64,000 nucleotides of DNA from Hyalangium versicolor (GTDB taxonomy: Bacteria > Myxococcota > Myxococcia > Myxococcales > Myxococcaceae), in the NCBI RefSeq assembly GCF_020103695.1, contig NZ_JAHXBF010000002.1:558001-622000 (forward strand). Reading direction: 5' to 3'. Below the pieces are notes generated by a model. It saw only the letters and a program-made list of their open reading frames with translations. It did no database searches and was not told the DNA's origin. This document shows, in pieces, positions 19,036 to 28,800 of the stretch. The first letter of the stretch is position 1. The number at the start of each line of letters is the position of its first letter. A program made the translations under genes and the position numbers.

Positions 19036-19913
19036 TGGCCACGCGCCGCGATGGTTTCCCGCACCTGCCGCTCCACGTGCTGCTGGTGCTCGTCACCCTC
19101 TTCACCATCTACCCCGTCCTCTGGGTGGTCACGATCGCCTTCTCCGGAAGGCAGAACCTGGCCATCGCCACGCTGCCGGCGGACCCCACCTGGGTGGACC
19201 GGCTGCGCGCCGTCACCCCCTGGCCGGAGACCTGGTCCCTGTCCAACTTCACCTCGGTGATGACGGATCAACCGTTCGCCCGGTGGATGCTCAACAGCAC
19301 CCTCATCGCCGTGGGCACCACCGTGGTGGGCGTCTTCCTGGCCTGCACCGCTGCATACGCTTTCAGCCGCTTCAAGTTCCCCGGCCAGCGCGCGGGGATG
19401 ATGGCCTTCCTCGTGTCCCAGATGTTCCCGGGCACGCTGATGCTCATCCCCCTCTTCATCATCCTGGTGCAGTGGCTGGGCCTGGGCAGCTCGCGCCTGG
19501 GCCTCATCATCGTCTACGCCACCACCTCCATCCCCTTCAGCGTGTGGATGCTCAAGGGCTACTTCGACACCATCCCGAAGGATCTGGAGGAGGCCGCGCT
19601 GATCGAGGGTGCCTCGGTAGGCAAGATTTTCTGGAGCATCATTCTTCCCCTGGCCAAGCCCGCCGTCGCCGTGACAGCGCTGTTTTCTTTCATGACCGCC
19701 TGGAATGAATTCATCCTGGCGGCTACCTTCATGGACCAGGAAGTCATGTACACGGCGCCGGTCGGCCTGCGCTTCTTCGTCGGGGGCTTCTCGCAGCAGT
19801 GGGGTTACTTCGCTGCTGGCTCCATCATCGTCTCCGTGCCGGTGGTGTTCCTGTTCCTGTTCCTCCAGAAGTACCTCGTCTCCGGCCTCACGGCTGGAAG
19901 CGTGAAAGGTTGA
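19035..19913 (+). CDS. malG: MalG-type ABC permease
   Basis: 292 residues, about normal for MalG. Its ATG overlaps the malF stop (TGATG). Six hydrophobic spans are visible and the EAA loop reads EEAALIEGASVGKIFWSIILPLAKP, with the conserved G that docks on MalK. The periplasmic stretch after the first span (FSGRQNLAIATLPADPTWVDRL through NFTSVMT) is typical of MalG. With MalF it forms the channel for maltodextrin. The C-terminus ends in QKYLVSGLTAGSVKG, the usual MalG ending that reaches into the MalK dimer. Confidence 0.94.
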   Translation: MATRRDGFPHLPLHVLLVLVTLFTIYPVLWVVTIAFSGRQNLAIATLPADPTWVDRLRAVTPWPETWSLSNFTSVMTDQPFARWMLNSTLIAVGTTVVGVFLACTAAYAFSRFKFPGQRAGMMAFLVSQMFPGTLMLIPLFIILVQWLGLGSSRLGLIIVYATTSIPFSVWMLKGYFDTIPKDLEEAALIEGASVGKIFWSIILPLAKPAVAVTALFSFMTAWNEFILAATFMDQEVMYTAPVGLRFFVGGFSQQWGYFAAGSIIVSVPVVFLFLFLQKYLVSGLTAGSVKG

Positions 19914-19938
19914 TGTCGTTTCGCCAAGGAGAGCCGTC

Positions 19939-20751
19939 ATGAAGACCCGCCTCGCAAGCCTCACCCTCGCCGCCTCGCTGCTGAGCCTCCCCGCCCTCGC
20001 CGATGGCAAGGTCACCTTCAAGGACCCGACCGGAGATGACAACGGCCCGGGCACGTACAAGTACCCGACCGACGCCGTGTACAAGAAGGGCTCGTTCGAC
20101 CTGACCGAGTTCACCGCGGATCAGAAGGGCAAGAACATCGACTTCACCGCGACGCTGGCCACCAACCTGGAGGATCCCTGGAACATGAAGAAGGGGTTCT
20201 CCACGCAGATGGTGTTCATCTTCATCGACACGGACGGCAAGGAGGGCAGCGGCCACACCGACGCGCCCCCGGGCCTCAACATCCAGTTCGCCCCCGCTTC
20301 CGCATGGGAGAAGCTGATCATCCTCTCGCCGCAGGAGCCCGCCCGCGTTCGCAAGGAGATCGAGACCAAGGCCGCCGCCCTCAAGGACGACATCCTCATC
20401 CCCGAGCGCACCAAGGGCGCTGGCAAGAAGATCAGCGGCAGCGTGGACGGCTCCAGCCTGAAGGGCGATCCCAGCCAGTGGGGCTTCCAGGTGGTGGTGC
20501 AATCCAACGAGGGCTTCCCCTCGGGCAATGACCTGATGACCCGCAAGGTGAACGAGTACGAGGGCCAGCACCGCTTTGGTGGCGGCAACGACGGCGACTG
20601 CGATCCTCAGGTGATCGACATCCTGGCCGGCAACGGCAAGGGCGACGCCTCCGAGACGAAGGCCCAGCACGACATGCTGAAGTACGAGTGCGCCGCGGAT
20701 GGCGCTTCCAAGAGCAAGGCCACGCTGACGATGGTGCACCAGGCCAAGTAA
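19939..20751 (+). CDS. Exported glucodextranase-type DOMON-like protein
   Basis: 270 residues with a signal peptide (MKTRLASLTLAASLLSLPALA) and AGGAGAG before the ATG, only 25 bases after malG. The whole mature protein corresponds to the C-terminal DOMON-like domain of glucodextranase (PF09985): FKDPTGDDNGPGTYKYPTD, FDLTEF, VFIFIDTDGKEGSG and the KITSGSVDGSSLKGD/WGFQVVVQS pattern. In amylolytic enzymes this module binds glucan or anchors to the surface. A free-standing copy in a maltodextrin operon suggests a periplasmic or surface glucan-binding protein. A second, lipidated copy lies 2.3 kb downstream. There is no catalytic domain. Confidence 0.87.
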   Translation: MKTRLASLTLAASLLSLPALADGKVTFKDPTGDDNGPGTYKYPTDAVYKKGSFDLTEFTADQKGKNIDFTATLATNLEDPWNMKKGFSTQMVFIFIDTDGKEGSGHTDAPPGLNIQFAPASAWEKLIILSPQEPARVRKEIETKAAALKDDILIPERTKGAGKKISGSVDGSSLKGDPSQWGFQVVVQSNEGFPSGNDLMTRKVNEYEGQHRFGGGNDGDCDPQVIDILAGNGKGDASETKAQHDMLKYECAADGASKSKATLTMVHQAK

Positions 20752-20778
20752 TGCCGTAGCAGAGATTCATAAGGACAC

Positions 20779-20823
20779 GGCCGGACCGCCGCGGGGGCAG
20801 TCGCTCCGCGGCGCCCGCCGGCC
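20779..20823 (+). promoter_or_regulatory. GC-rich intergenic hairpin before the barrel gene
   Basis: GGCCGG (20779-20784) pairs with CCGGCC (20818-20823), and GCCGCGG (20788-20794) with CCGCGGC (20806-20812), giving a two-part stem with a small internal loop. It ends about 20 bases before the start of the barrel gene and has no T-run. A likely role is to protect or attenuate the message between the importer genes and the barrel gene. Confidence 0.45.
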
Positions 20824-20844
20824 ATGTGAGGAGGGGTTCACAAC

Positions 20845-23037
20845 ATGTCGAAGAAGTTCCTGACGCGGAGCGCGATCGCGCTTGCCGCGACGGCTACCTT
20901 GTTGCCTGTGGCGCCCGCCATCGCCCAGGACGCGCCGAAGCTGCAGATTGGCGGCACCACCTATACGAAGTGGCTCTGGGGCAACCTGCGCGACCAGGGC
21001 GCCATGTACAACTTCACCACCGTGCCCGGCGAGGGCTACGGCGACAACGGCCAGGGCACGGAGCTGGAGCTGCTGCTCAACGCCCGGCTCTCCAGCCAGG
21101 TCGAGGTGAAGGGCCGCATCCACAGCCGCTTCAGCCAGAACTTCTGGACGAACTTCGGCGGCTTCGGTGGAGACCCGTCCAAGCCCTGCGTCAACGGAGA
21201 CTGCGGCGAGTTCGATCCGCGCTCCAACCAGTACATCAAGCTGCGCGGCATCGCCGTGGTGCTCACGCCGGGCTACCTCATTGACTCGGCCACCATCGGC
21301 GCCAATGACTTCGGCCAGTTCGATCCGTACGTCATCGGCCGCATCCGCTACATCGACCGAGACAACGCCAACGGCATCCTCATCCAGGGCTCGGGCTTCG
21401 ACCGGCGCATCACCTGGGATGCCACGCGCATCAGCCTGCCCCGGCTGTGGGCCGGCCCGTCCTTCAGCACGGGCCTGTTCCACGCGGCGGACGCGGCGTA
21501 CGGCTTCCAGACGAAGTGGACGCTGAGCGACGCGCTCGATGTGGGCGGCATCTTCAGCTACGTGAACGACGCCGAGGTGGCCCCCGCGGACGTGGACAAC
21601 AACCTGGACGACGGGCGAGACCTGGTGCCGCGCTTCCGCAACGGCGTGGGCGGCGTGAAGGCCGGCTTGCGCGTGAGCGACAAGGTGGACATCCGCGGCT
21701 CGCTGTACCACTCGTACTCGAACGCGGACCCGGTGCTGACGCCGGCGAACTTCGGGCTCAACGGCTACTCGCCGGTGCTGGCCGGGCGCCACGAGGACAA
21801 CAGCTTCAAGGTGGACGTGACGCTGACGGATCCGCTGGACATCGGCCTGTCGGTGAACGTGCAGGGCTTCAGCATCGGCTCGGACTACGTGGCCATCATG
21901 GCGGCGCGGCGCGAGTCGGACGTGCTGCTCACCGAGGGCCATGACGGCAGCTTCGCCTTCCCGGGCCCCTCCAACGCCTCGTACGGCGTGTTCAGCAACA
22001 ACGCCACGCGCATTGGCTACGGCGGCTGGACGAGCGAGGCCCAGCAGGTGGCCACCATCAACGTGGACAACGACTTCACGGACTTCGACGAGCCCATGGC
22101 GGAGACGGCCATTGGCTGGAAGGGCATCACCGTGAACCCCGTCTACGGCAACGGGAACCTGGACCTTTCGGGTGAGTACTCGTTCATCACCTACAACACG
22201 AACTGGCAGGCGTATAACGACCCCGACACCTCGTACACGAAGACGGAGTACCCCACGGCGGAGCTGGACACGGGCGTGGGCCACAACTTCCGCACCGCCT
22301 TCCAGCCGTTCCAGGACAAGCAGACGCACATCGCGGTGATCAAGGGCAAGTATGTGCTGGACGTGGCCCGCGGCATCGACGTGTTCGGCAAGGCCAAGTT
22401 CATCCGCGAGCAGGACAAGCGCATCAACGACCAGCGCTTCCTGCCGTATCAGCAGGGCGCGTGCGCGGGGAATGGGCAGCCGTGCCAGGACCTCAAGAAC
22501 GAGTACTCGCCGGGGCTGTCCACGGCGGACACGTTCGGCAACCCGAACGTCATCAGCGTGAACGGGCAGACGGGCTACCAGTGGAAGCCCTTCGACAGCC
22601 TGAGCGATGACGACCGGCTGCTGCGCTACTACGCCTTCACGGCGGGCGCGGGCTACCAGGTGTCAGACGACCTGTACGCGTCGCTGAGCTACACCAAGTA
22701 CCTGGCGAACCTGTTCGACGGCAACACGGCCTTCCAGGCGTACAACCTCCACGAGATGGCCTCGGGCTTCCACAACAAGAACTCGATCCTGCTCAAGGCG
22801 AAGTACATCCTGGCGGGCGTGGAGTTCGGCGCGGAGGCGCAGTACGCGTTCGGCACCTTCAAGCCGGACTTCGGCACGGGCTTCGTGCCCACGGTGGCGG
22901 ACGAGCAGACGGCCAAGGAGCACAACGTGGCGGTGGGCTCGCGCGGCTTCTTCAACCGCTTCAACGGCTGGAACAGCCTGGAGGAGCGCGAGTTCGAGCA
23001 CTACCGGGCCAAGGTCTTCATGAAGGCCCAGTTCTAG
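20845..23037 (+). CDS. Large outer-membrane beta-barrel protein, probable glucan porin
   Basis: 730 residues with a signal peptide (MSKKFLTRSAIALAATATLLPVAPAIAQ) and GAGGAGG before the ATG. The mature protein is a long series of alternating strands with many Tyr, Trp, Gly and Asp (TYTKWLWGNL, LELLLNARLSSQVEVKGRIHSRFS, and so on) and ends in a strand KVFMKAQF with a terminal Phe, the classical signal for the barrel-assembly machinery. I do not recognise a named family. Its place inside the maltodextrin operon suggests it carries glucans across the outer membrane, since the locus has no SusC/SusD or TonB receptor. Barrel count cannot be read reliably by eye. A terminator follows at once. Confidence 0.8.
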   Translation: MSKKFLTRSAIALAATATLLPVAPAIAQDAPKLQIGGTTYTKWLWGNLRDQGAMYNFTTVPGEGYGDNGQGTELELLLNARLSSQVEVKGRIHSRFSQNFWTNFGGFGGDPSKPCVNGDCGEFDPRSNQYIKLRGIAVVLTPGYLIDSATIGANDFGQFDPYVIGRIRYIDRDNANGILIQGSGFDRRITWDATRISLPRLWAGPSFSTGLFHAADAAYGFQTKWTLSDALDVGGIFSYVNDAEVAPADVDNNLDDGRDLVPRFRNGVGGVKAGLRVSDKVDIRGSLYHSYSNADPVLTPANFGLNGYSPVLAGRHEDNSFKVDVTLTDPLDIGLSVNVQGFSIGSDYVAIMAARRESDVLLTEGHDGSFAFPGPSNASYGVFSNNATRIGYGGWTSEAQQVATINVDNDFTDFDEPMAETAIGWKGITVNPVYGNGNLDLSGEYSFITYNTNWQAYNDPDTSYTKTEYPTAELDTGVGHNFRTAFQPFQDKQTHIAVIKGKYVLDVARGIDVFGKAKFIREQDKRINDQRFLPYQQGACAGNGQPCQDLKNEYSPGLSTADTFGNPNVISVNGQTGYQWKPFDSLSDDDRLLRYYAFTAGAGYQVSDDLYASLSYTKYLANLFDGNTAFQAYNLHEMASGFHNKNSILLKAKYILAGVEFGAEAQYAFGTFKPDFGTGFVPTVADEQTAKEHNVAVGSRGFFNRFNGWNSLEEREFEHYRAKVFMKAQF

Positions 23038-23061
23038 GCAGCCGCTCGCTTCTTGCTTGAG

Positions 23062-23101
23062 AAGGGCCCGGCACGCGGCGACGCTGCCGGGCCTTTCTTT
23101 T
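23062..23101 (+). terminator. Intrinsic terminator after the barrel gene
   Basis: A 12-bp stem (AAGGGCCCGGCA at 23062-23073 with TGCCGGGCCTTT at 23085-23096, one G-T pair) around an 11-base loop is followed by C and four T. It lies 24 bases past the barrel stop and just 20 bases before the next start, whose ribosome site overlaps its end. So it may end the importer operon or meter reading into the DOMON lipoprotein gene. Confidence 0.82.
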
Positions 23102-23120
23102 GCCTCGAGGAGTCCTCTCC

Positions 23121-24155
23121 ATGCCGTTGCTCCGCCGCTCCACCCTGTTGCTCGCGCTGGGGACCGCCGTGCTGGTCAGCGCGTGTCTCTCGCGGGGCAC
23201 GCGGGGCGTCTCGTCCCTCTTCACCCTGGCGGACCCGCGCGGAGACGATCATGGCGACGGGGAGCTGCGCTACCCGCTGCGCGAGGACATGGCACCGGGC
23301 TCGATGGATCTGCTGCTGCTCGATGCGTACGCGGAGGATGAGGGCACCCGCTTCGAAGCCACCTTCGCCCGCCCCATCGTCAGGCCCCAGGCCGGGCAGA
23401 CGGTGGACCTCTCCGGTGAGTCGCAGGCGCAGCGGGCGCGGTTCGGCTTCTACACCTTCAACCTGGACCTGTATGTGGACACGGATCGGGTGGAGGGCTC
23501 CGGCCGCACGGAGACGATGCCCGGCCGGAACCTGCAGCTGGCGCCCGGGAGTGGCTGGGAGAAGGTGGTCCTGCTCACGCCTCGGCCGTATGAGGCGCGG
23601 GACCGGCTGCGGGCGCTGTGGCTGCAGGTCGCTCGCGAGGAGCGGCAGAAGCAGCAGGGCCCGCTGGGAGAAGCGGCGGCGCGCGAGGTGGAGGGGGAAG
23701 TGGCGCGCGAGCTGACGGCGCGGGTGTTCTTCCCCACTCGGGTCCGCGTCACGGGAGCCACGGTGGAGTTCTTCGTGCCGAACGACTTCTTCGGGGGCGC
23801 GCCCCGGCCGGAGTGGGGCTATGCGCTCGCGGTGACGGGGGCGTCCCTCGAGAACAAGGTGGACATGCCCGCGTTCCTCGGGAAGACGGGGCCGCAGGGG
23901 CTGATGGTGCTGCCTATCGGACCGGGAGACTCGAAGGAGCGGTTTGGCGGAGGCAGGCTGGGAGATCCGAACCAGTCTCCCGTGGTGGACCTGATCGTTC
24001 CGCCGGGCATCACCCAGGAGCAGGTGCTGGGACCCAATGCGCCGCCCTGGCCCGCGGTGGTTCCAGCAGGCCCTGCGACTCCTGCTGCTCCAGAGTCGGC
24101 GCTGGATGGCGGCACTCCTGATGCGGCAGCACCCACGCCTCCCACGGGAGAGTGA
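23121..24155 (+). CDS. DOMON-like lipoprotein (glucodextranase C-terminal type)
   Basis: 344 residues from the ATG at 23121, with GAGGAG about seven bases upstream. It has a lipoprotein signal ending in VLVSAC. The mature chain is a divergent DOMON-like domain related to the other one in this operon: FTLADPRGDDHGDGELRYP, LYVDTDRVEGSGRTE, LQLAPGSGWEKVVLLTP, PEWGYALAVTGASLENK. An extra helical insert (ARDRLRALWLQVAREERQKQQ) and a Pro/Ala-rich tail distinguish it. The family binds glucans or anchors amylolytic enzymes; a lipidated free copy would serve as a surface glucan-binding protein. Reading through the preceding terminator would place it last in the importer operon. Confidence 0.8.
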   Translation: MPLLRRSTLLLALGTAVLVSACLSRGTRGVSSLFTLADPRGDDHGDGELRYPLREDMAPGSMDLLLLDAYAEDEGTRFEATFARPIVRPQAGQTVDLSGESQAQRARFGFYTFNLDLYVDTDRVEGSGRTETMPGRNLQLAPGSGWEKVVLLTPRPYEARDRLRALWLQVAREERQKQQGPLGEAAAREVEGEVARELTARVFFPTRVRVTGATVEFFVPNDFFGGAPRPEWGYALAVTGASLENKVDMPAFLGKTGPQGLMVLPIGPGDSKERFGGGRLGDPNQSPVVDLIVPPGITQEQVLGPNAPPWPAVVPAGPATPAAPESALDGGTPDAAAPTPPTGE

Positions 24156-24164
24156 ACTCCTCGC

Positions 24165-25865
24165 CTACGGCTTCAGGCGCCAGATGCCCGTGGCTCGCGA
24201 GGGCAGGCTCACCTGCCACCCGTTTGCGGTCGACAGCAGCGTTCCGACGTTGCTGTCGGCGTAGAGCACTTCGGGAGTCGTGCCTTCCACGGAAAAGGGA
24301 CCCGCCGTGAGGTTGTAGTCCGTGAGGTTGTGCACCACGAGCACCCGCTCGTCTCCCAGCGTGCGCACGAACGCCAGCGTCCCTGAGACACCCTGGGTCG
24401 AGGTGAAGAGCTTGAGTCCTCCGAGGCTCAGCGCCTCCGAGGCGTGTCGGGCCCGGATCAACGCTCGGTACCGGGAGAGCAGTGAGCTCGAGGCATCCGT
24501 CTGCTCGGCCACGTTGTGTCCCAAAGCGTACCCCGGCGCGAAGCCGTACCACGGCGTCCCCGTGGTGAATCCACCTCTCGACGAGTCATCCCACGGCATG
24601 GGCGTGCGCTTGGCCTCGTCACCGCTCGCGGTGCCGTTGGCCATGCCCAGCTCCTCGCCGTAATAAAGGAAGGGAGCGCCCGGCAGCGTCAGCAGCAGGG
24701 CCGCCGCGTTGGCCAGCTTGCCCGCGTTCCCGCCCAGCTGCGTGGCCACCCGCACCATGTCGTGGTTGGTGAGGAAGGGCGCGTCACTGATGCCCGCGGG
24801 GTACGCGGACGCCATCTCCGCCAGCTTCGCGGCGATGGGCACGGCGTTGCCTCCGTTGAGGCCCGCGAGGATCTGCTCCGAGAGCGGGAAGTTGAAGTTC
24901 AGCGGCAGCTCGTCCCCGCCTGGCACATTCTGCGTCGAGCCGTAGTAGGCGGAGATGACGGACGTGGTGCTCCAGTCCTCGCCCGCGAGCACCGCGTCCG
25001 GCTTCTCCTGCCGCACGTACGCGGAGAACTCCTTCCAGAAGGCGTGCGTCTCCGGGGTATCCGCCTGTCCGCCTCCGGCGCCCGTCTCGATGAGGTAGCG
25101 CGCCGCATCCAGCCGGAAACCATCCGCGCCGCGCGAGAGCCAGAGCGAAGCCAGGCGCTTCACCTCGGCACGCACCTCGGCGTTCTGCAGGTTCAGGTCC
25201 GGCATCCCGCTCCAGAAGACACCGTAGTAGTACGAGCCGTTGCGCGCGTGCCACGTGGGCTCATTGGAGAACTGGCTCCACGGCTGCTTCCAGCCCGGAT
25301 CGTTCCCTCTCCACGAGTACCAACCCCGCTTCGCGGAGGTGGGCGAGGAGGCGGACTCCACGAACCACGGATGCTCCACGCTCGAGTGGTTGATGACGAA
25401 GTCGAGGATGACGCGCATCCCCCGGCGGTGGGCCTCGGCGCACAACTGCTCGAAGTCCGCCTCGGTGCCGTAGTCCGGCTCGATGCGCTCGTAGTCCACC
25501 ACGTCATAGCCGTGGTAGCTGGGCGACACGAAGACGGGCATCAGCCACAGCGCGTCCACGCCCAGATCCTGGGTCGTGTTCGGATCCCCATCATTGAGGT
25601 AGTCCAGTCGGGAGATGAGGCCCTTCAGGTCCCCCTTCCCGTCTCCATTCGAGTCCTGGAAGCTCCGGACGAAGACCTCGTAGAAGACGGCCTTGCGGTA
25701 CCACTCGCTGCCCGCCGCCGGAGCGATCTCCTTCGGCGGTGTCGGATTGCCCGGATTGTTCCCCGGAGGCTGCGTGGACGGGCCGCCTCCCGAACCGGAA
25801 CCACAGGCCCACCCACTCAGGGCCAGCGCCAGCACCGAGCCACGGAGACGCCGGGCGATCCTCAC
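24165..25865 (-). CDS. Alpha-amylase family (GH13) lipoprotein
   Basis: 566 residues from the GTG at 25865, which shares one base with the stop of the upstream PilZ-Hsp70 gene (TAGTG), so translation is coupled. The open frame before that point is a shadow of the Hsp70 gene. The signal ends in LSGWAC, then a Gly/Pro linker. GH13 regions: DFVINHSS, GFRLDAARYL (nucleophile Asp), LAGEDWSTT (acid/base Glu) and FLTNHDMVRVA. The opening WYRKAVFYEVFVRSFQDSNGDGKGDLKGLISRLDYLN is typical of oligo-alpha-glucosidase/amylase members of GH13, which act on maltodextrins. A C-terminal beta domain follows. It is convergent with the DOMON lipoprotein gene (9 bases between stops), so the two are not one operon. 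Confidence 0.9.
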   Translation of the reverse strand: MRIARRLRGSVLALALSGWACGSGSGGGPSTQPPGNNPGNPTPPKEIAPAAGSEWYRKAVFYEVFVRSFQDSNGDGKGDLKGLISRLDYLNDGDPNTTQDLGVDALWLMPVFVSPSYHGYDVVDYERIEPDYGTEADFEQLCAEAHRRGMRVILDFVINHSSVEHPWFVESASSPTSAKRGWYSWRGNDPGWKQPWSQFSNEPTWHARNGSYYYGVFWSGMPDLNLQNAEVRAEVKRLASLWLSRGADGFRLDAARYLIETGAGGGQADTPETHAFWKEFSAYVRQEKPDAVLAGEDWSTTSVISAYYGSTQNVPGGDELPLNFNFPLSEQILAGLNGGNAVPIAAKLAEMASAYPAGISDAPFLTNHDMVRVATQLGGNAGKLANAAALLLTLPGAPFLYYGEELGMANGTASGDEAKRTPMPWDDSSRGGFTTGTPWYGFAPGYALGHNVAEQTDASSSLLSRYRALIRARHASEALSLGGLKLFTSTQGVSGTLAFVRTLGDERVLVVHNLTDYNLTAGPFSVEGTTPEVLYADSNVGTLLSTANGWQVSLPSRATGIWRLKP

Positions 25866-28800
25866 TAGCGACCCACCACCTTCTTCAGGAAGCTCCAGAA
25901 GCGGCCCGCGCGATCGCGCAGGTCCGCGCCGCGCCGCTCCTCCGCCGCGCGCGCCGCGTTCTGATCGACCTTGAGCTGCTTGGCCAGCTGATCCGGCGTG
26001 TAGCGCGTGGCCAGCGTCGCGTGCACGGACTTGCGCGTCTGGTACTCGCGCGCCTCCACGTGCACCACGCACTCCGCGTCCAGCTTGATGGTCACCGCCA
26101 CCCGCACCGAGCCCTTCGGCCCCTTCGGCAGGCCCTCGAGCCGCACCGTGCCCAGGTACTCGTTGGCGGAGATGTGGTTGTCCTCACCCTGGAAGATGGA
26201 GAGCTCCAGCACCTCCTCGTCGTCCCGGGCCGTGGAGATGGCGAACGAGCGCTGAGCAGGCAGCGGCGTGTTGCGCTCGATGACGCGCTGGAACGCACCG
26301 CCCGGCATGGCCAGACCGATGGTCATCGGCAGCACGTCGATGAGCACCACGCTGCTCACCTTCTCCAGCGCCGTCGAGTACAGCGCCGCGCCCAGCGCCA
26401 CCGCCTCGTCCGCGTTCACGCTGGAGTGCGCCGACTTACCGAACAGCGCCTTGATCTTCTCGCGCACCAGCGGCATGCGCGCCTGGCCGCCCACCAGGAT
26501 GATGTCGTCGATGTCGCTGGGCTTCAGCCGCGCGTCCAGCAGCACGTCCCGCACCACGTCCAGCGTGCGCGTGACGATGCCCTCGACGATGCGCTCCAGA
26601 TCGTTGCGCGTCATCGTGAAGCGCAGATCCCTCGGCCGGCCCATCTCGTCCTGGACCAGCATGGGGATGTGGATCTCGTAGTGGTTGCGCTCCGAGAGGG
26701 CGATCTTCGCGCGCTCGGCCGCGTCGCTCATGCGAGACAGCGCCACGCCATCGCCCTGGAAGGGGACGTTCTCCAGTTGCTGGAAGCGCTCGAGCAGGAA
26801 GTCGACGATGGCGTTGTCGAAGTCGATGCCGCCCATGAACACATCACCACCGGTGGCCAGCACCTCGAAGACGTTCTTCTCGATGCGCAGCACCGTCGCG
26901 TCGAAGGTACCGCCGCCCAGGTCGTACACCAGCACGCGCTTGTTCAGCTCGCGGTTGAGGCCATAGGCCAGCGCCGCGGAGGTGGGCTCATTGAGGATGC
27001 GCTCCACCTTCAGGCCCGCCAGCGCGCCGGCCTTGCGCACCGCCTCGCGCTGGGGCTCGGAGTAGTACGCGGGCACCGTCACCACCGCGCGCTCCACCTT
27101 ATGGCCCATGTGCTGCTCGGCCATCTCCTTGCACTCCTTGAGGATGAGGCCCTGCACCTCCTCCAGGGAGAGCACGTGGTCGCCCAGACGCACCGCCGCG
27201 CGGCCCATCATGTCGGGGACGATCTCGTAGTGGAAACGCTCGCGCACCTGCTTCACCACGGCGCTCTCGTAGGGGCGGCCCACCAGCCGCTTGGCGCCGT
27301 AGATGGTCTGCGTGGGGCGCATGACGAGCTGGCTCTTGGCGCGGTGGCTCACCAACAGCTTGCTCTGCGCGTTGAGCGAGATGACCGAGGGGATGGTGTT
27401 GTAGCCCTCCTTCGACCGCAGCACCGAGGGCCGGCCTCCCGTCATGATGGCCACGCACGAGTTGGTGGTCCCCAGATCGATGCCGATGATCGGCCCCGTG
27501 CCCGCCACCGGCGTGGGCGGCGGGAGGAACACGGTCGGCGGCATGAGCGCGCTGCGCGGAGGCTCGGGAGGCACGGGCCGGACCGGCGGAGACGGCAGCA
27601 CCTGAGTGGAATCCGGAGAAGGCTTGGGCTCGGGGGCCCGAGGCGCCTCGGCACGGGCGGCAGGTGGGCTCGCCGGAGCCGCCGGAGCAGGTGGACTCGG
27701 GCGTGACACCTGTGGCGCGGGGGGAGCCGCCGCCGGCTGCGCGGGCTTCTTCGGGGCGGGGGGCGCTCGCCGAGGCCCTCGCCGGCTGGGATGCCCCGGC
27801 CTGTCCACGTCCAGGTCCTCGCCGTCGCCCAGATCGAGCTCGAACTCCACGCCCTTGCCGGGCTGGAAGACGTCCTCCGTGACATCCGAGGCGGACCGGA
27901 GTTTGGGCCCTTGCAACCCGAGGCCCACGTCGAAGTCGAACCCCTGAGGCTGGGCCGCCGGAGGAGGTGGCGGAGCGGAGGGCGCCACCGCGGGAATGGG
28001 CGCGGCGACGGGAGGCATCGCGGGAGCAGGAGGCCGGGCCTGAGGCATCTGCGCCGCGGGGGGCGGAGGCGCCGGGGGCGGTGGAGGCCGGGCCTGCGCC
28101 ACGGGCGCTGGAGGCGGAGGCGGCGGAGGCGCCACGGGGCGAGCAGGAGCCACGGGAGGCGGAGGCGCGAAGGCGGGCACTCCCTGGATGACAGGAGCCG
28201 CGTACGCCCCATCGCCCTCCTCCAGAGGCATCCCGACGGCCACGGGTAGATCCCCGCCGAGCGACTCCATCTCGAAGTCGACGTCGGGCATGGGCTCGTC
28301 GAGGACTTCGAACTTCACATCGGACCGCCCCGGAGATGGGGTCGGCGATACCGCGATGAGCTCATCGACGTCGATGTCCACGTCGCTGTTCGGAGGCGGC
28401 GGAACGGCCAGGGGCGCCTGCTCCTCCTCCACCGTGCCGCCCAGGTCCGCGAGATCCATGAGCGCGCCCAGATCCGCGCTCTCCTCCTCGCGCTCATCGA
28501 CGAGGATGGGAGCGATGGGCGGCATCTGCGGCGCCTTCGCGCCCGAGCCCTTCCGCGCGGCCGCGGGAGCCATGGGGGCCACGGAGGGGGCAATGGCCGG
28601 CAGTCTCGAGGCGGTGATCCTCTTGCCGACCCGGTCCAGCATCCCCTTGGCCAGCATCTCCCGCTCCAGCGCCTCGGCATCCGCGGAGGCAGACGAAGCG
28701 GAGGCCGCCGCCTTGTTGAGCTGGAGCATCCGGTCGATGAGAGCCTGGGTGACGGGGTCCAGCTCCTGGAACTGGAGCCCCATGCCCGGTGGGCCCTCGG

